A stretch of 64,000 nucleotides of DNA from an uncultured Coriobacteriales bacterium (lineage in GTDB: Bacteria; Actinomycetota; Coriobacteriia; Coriobacteriales; UMGS124), in NCBI GenBank assembly GCA_902464015.1, contig CABQHM010000003.1:36284-100283 (forward strand), read 5' to 3'. Positions 51,204-59,420 of the stretch are shown piece by piece. A program made the translations under genes and the position numbers. Each line of letters begins with the position of its first letter. The stretch's first letter is position 1. Under the pieces are notes generated by a model. That model was not told the DNA's origin, did no database searches, and saw only the letters and a list, made by a program, of their open reading frames with translations.

Positions 51204-52790
51204 ATGGCCGACACCTCGATCTTCTCCCAGGGCCTTTCCCGTCGCAGCTTCGTTGCCGCCGGTGCAGCCATCTCCGCAAGCGCCATCTTGGCGCAGTTCG
51301 GCATGCCCACTGCTGCACATGCCGCCTCCGACACGTTCGTCTACGCCATCGCCGGCGACCCGAGTGTCTCTCCCAACCCCGTTACCACCTCCGACCGTTT
51401 CGGTCTCATGACCCTCAAGCTCGTCTACTCGCCCCTGTGGGACATCACCAACGACGGCGTCAAGTACTTCCTCGCCGAGTCTCACGAGGTTTCCGAAGAC
51501 GGCCTCACCTACACCGCCCACCTGCGCCAGGATGTTACCTGGAACGACGGCGAGCCCTTCACGGCTGACGATGTCGTGTTCTCCTATGAGACCATGCGCG
51601 ACACCGAGGTTGCCAACGGCTATTCCGACCTCAACTACGGCGATGACGGCGTGGTCGATATCCAGAAGGTCGACGACTACACGGTCACGTTTACCTTCCC
51701 GTTCCTGAACCCCGCCGGCGTCGAGGCCCTGTCGGGCGAGAAGTTCATGATGCCCAAGCACATCTACGAGGGCGTTACCGACTTCGAGAACAACGACGTC
51801 AATGGTCTGGGCATTGGCACGGGCCCCTACAAGCTCAACGAGTACCAGATCGGCCAGTACCTCTCCTTCAGCGCAAACGAGAGCTACTTCGGCGGCAAGC
51901 CCAACATCCCCAATGTCGTGTTCCAGATTGTCACCAACGAGAACACCGGCATGACCGCCATCCAGACCGGCCAGGTCAACGCGTGGATCGGCACCCCTGC
52001 TCAGGTCGAGCAGCTCAACCCCGAGGCCAACAACCTCACCGTGACGCCCTACAGCGAGAACCGCGTCTCCTTCTTCTGCATGAACGCCAAGCGCGTCACC
52101 GACGAGAAGGTGCGCAAGGCCTTCTTCTTCTCGCTTGACAAGAAGGCTATCGCCGACGCGGCCGTGCTCTCCGAGGACTACTACGCGCTGGCCTACACGT
52201 TCCTGCCGCCGGCAAACTCCTGGGTCACTGAAGACGTTGAGAAGTATGATCGCGATGTCGAGAAGGCCAAGCAGCTTCTTTCCGAGGCCGGCGTCTCCAA
52301 CCCCACCCTTAAGTTCGCCTACTCTGCCGACGATTCCCTGCAGGCAACTGCAGCCGTTATGATCCAGGAGCAGGCTGCCGAGGCGGGCATCAACGTCGAG
52401 CTCTACGGCATGGACGCCACGGCTGAGGCCCAGACCATGAAGAACCCCGACAACGAGTACGACCTGTACTACGGCGGTTACATCATGGGCATCGACCCCG
52501 ACAAGTATTCGCCGCTCTTCCTCACCACGGGTGCCTACAACTACATGCACTACGACGCCCCCGAGGTCGACGAGCTGTTCGCCCAGGGCCGCCAGCAGAC
52601 CGACGAGGCCGCCCGTCGAGAGATTTATAACGAGCTTCAGGCAAAGATTGCGGACATGGCGGTGTTCTATCCCGTATACTCCAACATGCGCCTGCTCGTG
52701 ACCACCGCCAACGTTGCCGGCATGGAGGAAGCGGGCCTGGTGCCCATCTACACCTTCGAGGATATGTCGAAGCTCTCCATGACTGACTAG
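51204..52790 (+). CDS. ABC importer substrate-binding protein (family 5; peptide/nickel)
   Basis: 528 residues with GGAG 7 nt before the ATG. A Tat-type leader (SRRSFVAAGAA, cleavage near AHAASD) precedes an SBP_bac_5 domain of normal length (LVYSPLWDITNDG; GLTYTAHLRQDVTWNDGEPF). Family 5 proteins bind dipeptides, oligopeptides or nickel chelates. Association with a HypA-like gene and a His-rich protein downstream makes nickel plausible, but no NikA-specific residue can be assigned. Confidence 0.88.
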   Translation: MADTSIFSQGLSRRSFVAAGAAISASAILAQFGMPTAAHAASDTFVYAIAGDPSVSPNPVTTSDRFGLMTLKLVYSPLWDITNDGVKYFLAESHEVSEDGLTYTAHLRQDVTWNDGEPFTADDVVFSYETMRDTEVANGYSDLNYGDDGVVDIQKVDDYTVTFTFPFLNPAGVEALSGEKFMMPKHIYEGVTDFENNDVNGLGIGTGPYKLNEYQIGQYLSFSANESYFGGKPNIPNVVFQIVTNENTGMTAIQTGQVNAWIGTPAQVEQLNPEANNLTVTPYSENRVSFFCMNAKRVTDEKVRKAFFFSLDKKAIADAAVLSEDYYALAYTFLPPANSWVTEDVEKYDRDVEKAKQLLSEAGVSNPTLKFAYSADDSLQATAAVMIQEQAAEAGINVELYGMDATAEAQTMKNPDNEYDLYYGGYIMGIDPDKYSPLFLTTGAYNYMHYDAPEVDELFAQGRQQTDEAARREIYNELQAKIADMAVFYPVYSNMRLLVTTANVAGMEEAGLVPIYTFEDMSKLSMTD

Positions 52791-52818
52791 CGTAGGGCTA
52801 CAGGTCGTAGTTTTGCAG

Positions 52819-52853
52819 GAGCCGACCTCGCGAAAGCGGGGCCGGCTCTTTTT
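52819..52853 (+). terminator. Attenuating terminator between binding protein and permease genes
   Basis: GAGCCGACCTCGC pairs with GCGGGGCCGGCTC around GAAA (one mismatch region), followed by TTTTT. Its position inside the operon should give more binding protein than permease, a common arrangement. Confidence 0.88.
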
Positions 52854-52890
52854 CCGCACTGGGATTTGGAAGGAAGGAGGGGACGACACC

Positions 52891-53850
52891 GTGGCCAAGT
52901 TTATCCTGCGCCGCATTTTGATTGCCATACCCATGGTCCTGGTCATCACGATGCTGTGCTTCATGCTCATGAGCCTTGCGCCTTACGATGCCGTCGACGC
53001 CATGGTCGACCCCCGCATGTCTGCGGAGACCGTGGCCGCGATGAAGGACGCCCTGGGTTACAACGACCCGCTGTGGATGCAGTACATCAAGTGGCTGCAG
53101 AACCTCGTGACAGGCAACTGGGGCTACTCCATCACGACGAAGGCTGCTGTGGCCGACCAGCTCGCGGCGCGCATCCCCAACACGATCATGCTCGTGTTGC
53201 CGGCGTACCTGTTCGCCTACGTGCTCGCCATCGTGCTCGGTCTTGTGGCCGGCGCGCATCGCGGCAGCCGCCTGGACCGCTGCATCGACGCCATCGCTTC
53301 TGTCGGCATCGCCGTGCCGTCGTTCTGGTTTGCGATGCTGCTCATCTTCGTCTTTGGCTACCTGCTCAAATGGCTCCCCATTCTGGGCATGCAGACCATC
53401 GGCGACGGATCTGCGCTCGATATCGCGCGGCACTACATCATGCCGTTTGTGACGCTCACGGTGGCGTTTTTGCCCGACAACCTGCGCTATGTCCGCAGTT
53501 CCACCATCACGCAGTCTACGCAGGACTACGTCATGGTGCAGCGTGCCTTTGGCGCCTCCGATGCCGAGGTCATGTTCAAGCACATCTGCCGCAACGTGCT
53601 CATCCCGGTCATCACGCGCCTGGGCATGGCAATGCCCCTGCTCGTGACGGGCGCCATCATCACCGAGACCATCTTCTCTTGGCCGGGTGTGGGCCCCTAC
53701 TTCATCACGGCGATCAAGGCGATGGACTATCCCGTCGTCATGTCGATCTTGGTGCTTTCCTCCACGCTCGTCATCCTGGGCAACCTGCTCGCTGACGTGC
53801 TGTGCTGCATCGTCGATCCCCGCATGCGTCAGGGAGGTGGCAGCAAATAA
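52891..53850 (+). CDS. ABC importer permease (DppB/NikB-type)
   Basis: 319 residues with a GTG start behind AAGGAGGGG. Six membrane helices, the N-terminal FILRRILIAIPMVLVITML typical of DppB proteins, and an EAA-like loop (QRAFGASDAEVMFKHICRN). Its TAA overlaps the next start in TAATG. Confidence 0.92.
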   Translation: MAKFILRRILIAIPMVLVITMLCFMLMSLAPYDAVDAMVDPRMSAETVAAMKDALGYNDPLWMQYIKWLQNLVTGNWGYSITTKAAVADQLAARIPNTIMLVLPAYLFAYVLAIVLGLVAGAHRGSRLDRCIDAIASVGIAVPSFWFAMLLIFVFGYLLKWLPILGMQTIGDGSALDIARHYIMPFVTLTVAFLPDNLRYVRSSTITQSTQDYVMVQRAFGASDAEVMFKHICRNVLIPVITRLGMAMPLLVTGAIITETIFSWPGVGPYFITAIKAMDYPVVMSILVLSSTLVILGNLLADVLCCIVDPRMRQGGGSK

Positions 53851-54803
53851 TGAAGCTCGCTCAAGAAACCGCAGGCAGCGCCCCCGAAGGCACCGTGTCT
53901 GCCCAGTCTGCTTTTGACGCCGCGGCCGCAGCCAAGGCCGCCAAGAAGAACCACATGACGCGCCGCGAGGCCGCCTGGCTCGCCTTCAAGCGCGACAAGG
54001 GCGCCATCATCTCGCTGTCGCTTCTGCTCATCATCGTCGTGGTGTGCCTCATCGCGCCGCTGCTGCCCCTGTCCCCCAACGCCACCGACGTGGCGCACCG
54101 CCTGGCCGCCCCCAGCGCCGAGCACTGGTTCGGCACCGACGAGCTCGGCCGCGACTACCTGGCACGCGTCATCTACGGCGGTCGCGTCTCGCTCATGGTG
54201 GGCCTGCTCGCCATGCTCACGAGCATGGTCGTGGGCATCCTTGTCGGCACCATCGCCGGCCTCTTCGGCGGCATCGTCGACGCAATCCTCATGCGCTTCG
54301 TCGACGTGCTGTCGTCCATCCCGTGGATGGTGCTCGTCACGGTCGTGTCCATTCTGCTTAAGCCTGGCATCACGTCGATCATCCTGGTCATTGGCCTTTT
54401 CAGCTGGATGGAGATCGCGCGTCTCGTGCGCGCGGAGACCCAGTCCATCCGTGGCCACGACTTCGTGCAGTACGCCGAGCTGTGCGGTGTGTCGCGCCTG
54501 TCGGTCATCGTGCGCCACGTGATTCCCTCGGCTTTCCCCACCATCATCACCGCCGCCACCACCTCGCTTGCCAGCGCCATCATGACCGAGTCGTCGCTGT
54601 CGTTCCTCGGCGTTGGCGTGCAGCAGCCCATGAGCTCGTGGGGCAGCCTGCTGCAGGCTGCTCAGGGCTACATGCAGAACAACATCTACATGGCGTTCAT
54701 CCCGGGCCTGCTCATCGTGATTGTCATTTTCGCATTCAACAAGCTGGGCAATGTCCTGCGCGTCTTTGCCGACCCGCAGGTCATGAGCGGGGAGAGGGGG
54801 TAG
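53850..54803 (+). CDS. ABC importer permease (DppC/NikC-type)
   Basis: 317 residues. A 50-residue Ala/Lys-rich cytoplasmic N-terminus precedes six membrane helices and the OppC-like segment FGTDELGRDYLARVIYGGR. The EAA loop reads YAELCGVSRLSVIVRHVIP. Translationally coupled to the first permease gene. Confidence 0.92.
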   Translation: MKLAQETAGSAPEGTVSAQSAFDAAAAAKAAKKNHMTRREAAWLAFKRDKGAIISLSLLLIIVVVCLIAPLLPLSPNATDVAHRLAAPSAEHWFGTDELGRDYLARVIYGGRVSLMVGLLAMLTSMVVGILVGTIAGLFGGIVDAILMRFVDVLSSIPWMVLVTVVSILLKPGITSIILVIGLFSWMEIARLVRAETQSIRGHDFVQYAELCGVSRLSVIVRHVIPSAFPTIITAATTSLASAIMTESSLSFLGVGVQQPMSSWGSLLQAAQGYMQNNIYMAFIPGLLIVIVIFAFNKLGNVLRVFADPQVMSGERG

Positions 54804-54805
54804 CG

Positions 54806-55921
54806 ATGGCTGCTGAGAACAACGAGGCCGCTGCCATGGGCACGCCTTCGCCGCGCGGCGAGCTGCTGCGCGTGCGCAACCTGCGCACCACGTTCCACTC
54901 GCACCGCCGCCTCATCAAGGCCGTGCGAGGCATGGACCTCACGGTCCTCGACGGCGAGTTCCTCGCCATCGTGGGCGAGTCCGGCTCGGGCAAGAGCGTC
55001 GCCATGAAGTCGATCATGGGCCTTCTGCCCAAGAACGCCGAGGTCAAGGCCGACAAGCTCGAGTTCGCCGGCAAGAACATGCTTGCCATGAGCGCCAAGG
55101 AGCGCCGCGGCATGTGCGGCTCCCAGATCGCCATGATCTTCCAGGACCCCATGACCTCGCTCGACCCGGTCAAGACGATTGGCAAGCATCTCTTCGAGGT
55201 GCTCAAGCGCCATCGCGGACTCACCGGCGCCGCCGCGCGCGAGGAGGCCATCCATGCCCTCGACCAGGTAGGCATCCCTTCGCCCGCCCAGCGCTTCGAC
55301 CGCTACCCGCACGAGTTTTCCGGCGGCATGCGCCAGCGCGTGCTCATCGCCATGGCCCTGTGCTGCAAGCCGCGCCTGCTCATCGCCGACGAGCCCACTA
55401 CCGCCCTCGACGTCACCATTCAGGCACAGATTCTCGACCTGCTGCGCCGTCTGCGTGACGAGGAGGGCATGAGCGTCGTGCTCATCAGCCATGACCTGGG
55501 CGTTGTTGCCAGCCTGTGCGATCGCGTGGAGGTCATGTACGGCGGCATGGCGCTTGAGAGCGGCCTGGTCGACGACGTCTTCGAGCGTCCGCGCCACCCC
55601 TATACGAGCGCCCTGCTCGGTGCCGTACCCAACCCCAACGAGCGTCGCTCCGGCCGTCTCATCTCCATTCCCGGCACGCCGCCTTCCCTCGTGAACCCGC
55701 CCGACGCGTGCCCCTTTGCCGACCGTTGCAAGTTTGCGGCCGACGTGTGCCGCACCATGGTGCCCGAGTGGCGCAACTATCCCACGGGGCAGATTGCGCG
55801 CTGTGCCTTCGATGCCGACGCGCTTGGGCTTGTTGGCGTGGGGCAGGGCGGCGAGCCGTGCGTGTGCTGCGGTGCCAAGACCGGCAACGCCAAGGACGAC
55901 GAGAGCGCGAAGGAGGCGTAA
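54806..55921 (+). CDS. ABC importer ATPase (DppD/OppD-type)
   Basis: 371 residues. Walker A GESGSGKS near residue 56, signature FSGGMRQRV, Walker B LLIADEPTTALD, and an oligo_HPY C-terminal domain with cluster-type cysteines (CPFADRCKFAADVC). The last about 40 residues contain an extra CVCCG group. It starts 2 nt after the permease stop. Confidence 0.93.
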   Translation: MAAENNEAAAMGTPSPRGELLRVRNLRTTFHSHRRLIKAVRGMDLTVLDGEFLAIVGESGSGKSVAMKSIMGLLPKNAEVKADKLEFAGKNMLAMSAKERRGMCGSQIAMIFQDPMTSLDPVKTIGKHLFEVLKRHRGLTGAAAREEAIHALDQVGIPSPAQRFDRYPHEFSGGMRQRVLIAMALCCKPRLLIADEPTTALDVTIQAQILDLLRRLRDEEGMSVVLISHDLGVVASLCDRVEVMYGGMALESGLVDDVFERPRHPYTSALLGAVPNPNERRSGRLISIPGTPPSLVNPPDACPFADRCKFAADVCRTMVPEWRNYPTGQIARCAFDADALGLVGVGQGGEPCVCCGAKTGNAKDDESAKEA

Positions 55922-55927
55922 GGACGC

Positions 55928-56971
55928 ATGGACAACCAGAACCAGCAGGTAACGCCCGAGGAAGCGGTTCGCTGCGGAGCCAAGGCGGCCGACGCCTCGT
56001 CGGACGTCATCCTTGAGGCCACGGGGCTGTGCAAGCACTTCCCCGTGCACAACTTCTTCGGCCGCACCAAGCAGGTCGTGCGCGCGGTCGATGGCATCGA
56101 CCTGGCCATTCGCCGAGGCGAGACGTTCGGCCTGGTAGGCGAGTCGGGCTGTGGCAAGTCCACGCTGGGCCGCACGCTCATCCGCATGTACGAGCCCACG
56201 AGCGGCAAGATTGTGTTTGACGGCCACGACATCACCTCGGCGCATGGCCGCGAGCTTGTGGACATCCACCGCAAGATGCAGATCATCTTCCAGGACCCGT
56301 ACATGTCGCTCGATCCGCACATGAACGTACGCCAGATCATCGCCGAGCCCATGCGTGTGGGAGCCAAGCTCACCGACGACGAGATCGACGCCCGGGTGGC
56401 CGAGCTGCTCGTGAACGTGGGCATGCGCCCCGACGACATGTACAAGTTCGCCTACGAGTTCTCGGGCGGTCAGCGCCAGCGCGTCGGCATCGCCCGTGCG
56501 CTTTCGGTGCGCCCCGAGTTCATCCTGTGCGACGAGCCCATCTCGGCCCTCGACGTCTCCATTCAGGCGCAGGTCGTCAACATGCTCGAGGACCTGCAGC
56601 AGCAGATGGGCCTCACGTACCTCTTCGTCGCGCACGACCTCTCCATGGTGCGCCATATTTCCACGCGTATCGGCGTCATGTACCTGGGCCGTCTTGTGGA
56701 GGTCGCACCCGCCGACGAGCTCTACGAGAACCCGCTGCACCCCTACACGCGTGCGCTGCTCTCCGCCGCGCCCATCCCCGACCCCAAGCTTGCCCGCGAG
56801 ACGCGTCGCATCGCGCTCGAAGGCGAGCTGCCGAGTCCTTTGCACGTGCCGAGCGGCTGCCGTTTCCACACCCGCTGCCCGCAGTGCTCCTGCGAGGGCT
56901 GCAAGCAGGTCGAGCCTGCGCTGCGTGAGGTGACGCCGGGACACTTTGTGGCGTGTGACCAGGTACAATAA
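55928..56971 (+). CDS. ABC importer ATPase (DppF/OppF-type)
   Basis: 347 residues. Walker A GESGCGKS, signature FSGGQRQRV, Walker B FILCDEPISALD, and the oligo_HPY tail with FHTRCPQCSCEGC. It is the partner of the preceding ATPase; together they energise the importer. Confidence 0.93.
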   Translation: MDNQNQQVTPEEAVRCGAKAADASSDVILEATGLCKHFPVHNFFGRTKQVVRAVDGIDLAIRRGETFGLVGESGCGKSTLGRTLIRMYEPTSGKIVFDGHDITSAHGRELVDIHRKMQIIFQDPYMSLDPHMNVRQIIAEPMRVGAKLTDDEIDARVAELLVNVGMRPDDMYKFAYEFSGGQRQRVGIARALSVRPEFILCDEPISALDVSIQAQVVNMLEDLQQQMGLTYLFVAHDLSMVRHISTRIGVMYLGRLVEVAPADELYENPLHPYTRALLSAAPIPDPKLARETRRIALEGELPSPLHVPSGCRFHTRCPQCSCEGCKQVEPALREVTPGHFVACDQVQ

Positions 56972-57009
56972 CGATTTAAACAAGCAAGAGGGAAAAGGGA
57001 GGCACGGCC

Positions 57010-57447
57010 ATGCTGGAGAGGGAGATTGCGCACGACCTGGCGCTCGACATCGTTGAGTCGGGCACGCAGGCAGGCGTCGTCAAGGTCGTGAGCGCAAGGA
57101 TTTCCATCGGTGCCCTGCGCGTGCTCGACGAGATGCTCTTTCGAAGCGAGCTGGTGAAAAACTTCAAGGGCACGATTGCCGAGGGCACCCACATCGACAT
57201 CGAGCGTCCCGTGGGCAAGATGCGCTGCGCTGCCTGCGGCCACGAGTACGAGTTCACGGTGGGCGTGCCTGCGACGTATGACTGTCCTGCCTGCGGCTCC
57301 AACAAGCATGAGCTTGTGAACGGCATGGAGGTGGACATCCTCGACATTCAGGGCATTCTGCCGAGTATGTCGCTGGCCGACAAGCTCGCCAAGGCTGTGG
57401 AGGACAAGCTGGGACCCGTGGAGCAACCCGCGAACCCGGTGGAGTAA
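57010..57447 (+). CDS. HypA-like zinc/nickel metallochaperone lacking the usual His2
   Basis: 145 residues, 38 nt after the ABC operon with RBS GGGAGG. The zinc-finger pair MRCAACGHEYEF and DCPACGSNK with the flanking IDIERP and NGMEVDILDI segments match HypA/HybF. Typical HypA begins MHE and uses His2 to bind nickel; here the start is MLERE, so that ligand is lost. Either nickel is bound differently or the protein has another role. Its C-terminal tail EQPANPVE is the first unit of a heptad repeat cut by the stop codon. No hydrogenase gene is in the window. Confidence 0.78.
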   Translation: MLEREIAHDLALDIVESGTQAGVVKVVSARISIGALRVLDEMLFRSELVKNFKGTIAEGTHIDIERPVGKMRCAACGHEYEFTVGVPATYDCPACGSNKHELVNGMEVDILDIQGILPSMSLADKLAKAVEDKLGPVEQPANPVE

Positions 57448-57552
57448 ACCGCGCACCAAGCGGAGAAGCCCGCGAACCTGGCGGAGAAACCCGCGCGCCA
57501 AGCGGAGAAACCCGCGCGCCAAGCGGAGAAACCCGCGCGCCAAGCGGAGTAA
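57424..57552 (+). repeat. 21-bp tandem repeat array crossing the stop codon of the HypA-like gene
   Basis: Six 21-bp units start at 57424, 57445, 57466, 57487, 57508 and 57529. Units 4-6 are identical (AAACCCGCGCGCCAAGCGGAG in each, given here as AAACCCGCGCG plus CCAAGCGGAG). They encode heptads of the type EKPARQA in frame with the gene. The gene's stop TAA (57445-57447) replaces the first codon of unit 2, and the frame beyond it stays open to a second TAA at 57550-57552. Confidence 0.85.
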
Positions 57553-57567
57553 ACCGCGCAATGAAAG

Positions 57568-57607
57568 GCGGCCCGGAGGAGGGATCCTGCGGGCCGCATT
57601 TTGTTTT
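57568..57607 (+). terminator. Rho-independent terminator of the importer operon
   Basis: GCGGCCCG (57568-57575) pairs with CGGGCCGC (57590-57597), followed by ATTTTGTTTT. Confidence 0.85.
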
Positions 57608-57649
57608 GCCTGCCTGATTGTTTGGCGAGCGGGCTAGCTGGCTGGTTGG

Positions 57650-57765
57650 TTAGACGATGAACAAGTGGGCCTTACGGTGCTTCACCATTGCAGCACCGCA
57701 GGTAGAAGGCGCGTTTGATGAGGCTGATTGGACTTAATCGTCGTCTAGTTCGCCTTTGCCTCGGC
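57650..57765 (-). repeat. Possible diverged relative of the structured element
   Basis: On the minus strand, arms CTAGACGACGAT and ATCGTCTAA can pair. Between them lies CTTCTACCTGCGGTGCTGCAA (written as CTTCTACCTGCGG then TGCTGCAA), close to the type A core CATCTACCTGCGGGTTTGCAA-like text. It overlaps the 3' end of the His-rich gene. The match is weaker than for copies 1-5. Confidence 0.35.
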
Positions 57766-58179
57766 GCGCATTTTTGCAAGTGCGTCGCGCAGGGCGGCGC
57801 ATTTCTTCTCCTCGAGGGCCTTCTGGCTCTCCAGGTGCCGTACCTGGGCTTCGAGTGCTCGGATGCGGCTGCGCTGCTCCTCGATGACGGCCTGGCGCGA
57901 GTGGATGAAGTCGAGCACGGCCTTCTCGTCTACCTCGGGGATGTCGCTTGCGAGGCCCACGGTCTCGCTGGAGCCCTGGGTGTGGTTGTCGTGGCTATGC
58001 CCTGCGGCGGCGCAGGCATGCTCGCCGGCCTCGTGCTCATGGCCATGTCCGCAGCAGTGCTGCTCTTGGTCGAACTCCTCCAGCGTCTTGCCCAGAGAGG
58101 CGGCGACCTTCTCCTTGCGCTGACGCACCTGCTCGTCAATTTTTGCCTGCATCTCCGGCGGCATCGGCATTCCCATCAT
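57745..58179 (-). CDS. His/Cys-rich coiled-coil protein, putative metal-binding
   Basis: 144 residues from the ATG 9 nt after GAGAGGA; the frame continues upstream without an RBS. N-terminus MMGMPMPPEMQAKIDEQ is followed by a metal-binding-looking cluster (HCCGHGHEHEAGEHAC and GHSHDNH, about residues 37-64), then a helical coiled coil at about 85-140. Such His tracts bind nickel or zinc in SlyD, HypB and related proteins. It is downstream of threonine aldolase on the same strand and converges on the HypA-like gene. Confidence 0.72.
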   Translation of the reverse strand: MMGMPMPPEMQAKIDEQVRQRKEKVAASLGKTLEEFDQEQHCCGHGHEHEAGEHACAAAGHSHDNHTQGSSETVGLASDIPEVDEKAVLDFIHSRQAVIEEQRSRIRALEAQVRHLESQKALEEKKCAALRDALAKMRAEAKAN

Positions 58180-58223
58180 GGCGTGCAATCCTCTCTCGCA
58201 GTTGTCCCCCTGCAGGTGAGATT

Positions 58224-59270
58224 TTAGCGCGCAAGACCCGCCGCGAACGCGAGCGCTTCCTCCACATCGGCCGAAGTCGTGGCCCACGAGGTCACAAAGC
58301 GCACCACCTGCGTGTGACCGTGGTCGAAGAAGACCTCGCAGCCCAGCACGTCCACGAAGCGGGCGGCCGTGGCGCAGGGCACCTCAAAGAAGAGCTGGTT
58401 GGAAGCGCTGGGCAGCCACTCGAGCCAGCCCTGGGCGAGCAGCCCTTCGCGCAGCTGAGTGGCGCGGGCGTTGGCGTTGCGCGCACAGTCCCAGTACACG
58501 CGGCCGCCGTTCTCAAACGCCGCCTCAAACTGCACGCCGAGCAGGCGGCCCTTCGCGAGCAGGTTTTGATGCTGCTTCATGAGCCAGGGGAAGTCCTGGC
58601 GCAGCTGGGGGTCGCGGATGGCCACGGCTTCGCCAAAGAGCAGGCCGTTCTTGGTGCCGCCGATGTAGAATGCGTCGGCCAGGTGGGCAATTTCGGGCAG
58701 CGTGAGGTCGTTGGCGCTCGAGGTGAGGGCACTGCCCAGGCGCGCACCGTCCACGAAGAGCTTCATGCCAAGCTCATCGGCGCATGCGCGCAGGGCGCTG
58801 AGCTGGTCTTTCGTGTATACGCCGCCAAGCTCCGTGGTGTCGCTCACATAGATGGCGCGAGGGCGGGTCATGTGATTGGCGAAGGCCGCGTTCTCAGCCG
58901 CGATGCGAGTCACCTCGGCGGGCGTGAGGAACCCGTCGGTGTCGCGGCTGGCCAGAACCTTGTGCCCGCAGGATTCGAGCGCGCCTGTCTCATGCGTGTT
59001 GATGTGGCCGTCGGGCGTGCACACTGCCGCGTCGTAGGGTCGGTCGAGCAGGCCGCAGAGGGAAATCACGTTGGCCGCCGTGCCGCCCACCACAAAGTGC
59101 ACGTCCGCCTCGCCCTCCTCCAGCTCGCAGGCCTCCAGGATGAGCTTGGCGGCGCGGGCGCAGTGCTCGTCGCAGGTGTATCCCACGCACTGCTCGGCGT
59201 TGGTCCTTACAAGCGCGTCGAGCACCTCGGGGCAAGCGCCCTCCGAGTAGTCGTTGCGAAACAGGTGCAT
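58224..59270 (-). CDS. ltaE: Low-specificity L-threonine aldolase
   Basis: 348 residues. A PLP-dependent aspartate-aminotransferase-fold enzyme with FRNDYSEGACPEVLDAL at the N-terminus, the HINTHETGALE segment, DGARLGSAL and the lysine-bearing GGTKNGLLFGE. It splits threonine or allo-threonine into glycine and acetaldehyde. Length and motifs are normal for the family. It is first of a two-gene leftward unit with the His-rich protein. Confidence 0.92.
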   Translation of the reverse strand: MHLFRNDYSEGACPEVLDALVRTNAEQCVGYTCDEHCARAAKLILEACELEEGEADVHFVVGGTAANVISLCGLLDRPYDAAVCTPDGHINTHETGALESCGHKVLASRDTDGFLTPAEVTRIAAENAAFANHMTRPRAIYVSDTTELGGVYTKDQLSALRACADELGMKLFVDGARLGSALTSSANDLTLPEIAHLADAFYIGGTKNGLLFGEAVAIRDPQLRQDFPWLMKQHQNLLAKGRLLGVQFEAAFENGGRVYWDCARNANARATQLREGLLAQGWLEWLPSASNQLFFEVPCATAARFVDVLGCEVFFDHGHTQVVRFVTSWATTSADVEEALAFAAGLAR

Positions 59271-59420
59271 GGGGGTCTCCTTCTCTAACCGTTGTTTTGG
59301 CGGTGCAAGTCTAGGCTATTTCTTGGCCTTGCGTCTCACCGCTCTTCCTCGATTCAACACGGCCAATCCTTGCCTATCCGCTACAATCGTGAGCGACGTA
59401 TCGTATCGACAGGAGAAGTC

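Noticed and set aside
59292..59420. Longer N-terminus for the AAA-ATPase protein
   Set aside because: The extra 43 residues are not protein-like, and the ATG at 59421 has AGGAGA at good spacing and begins with family-typical text.
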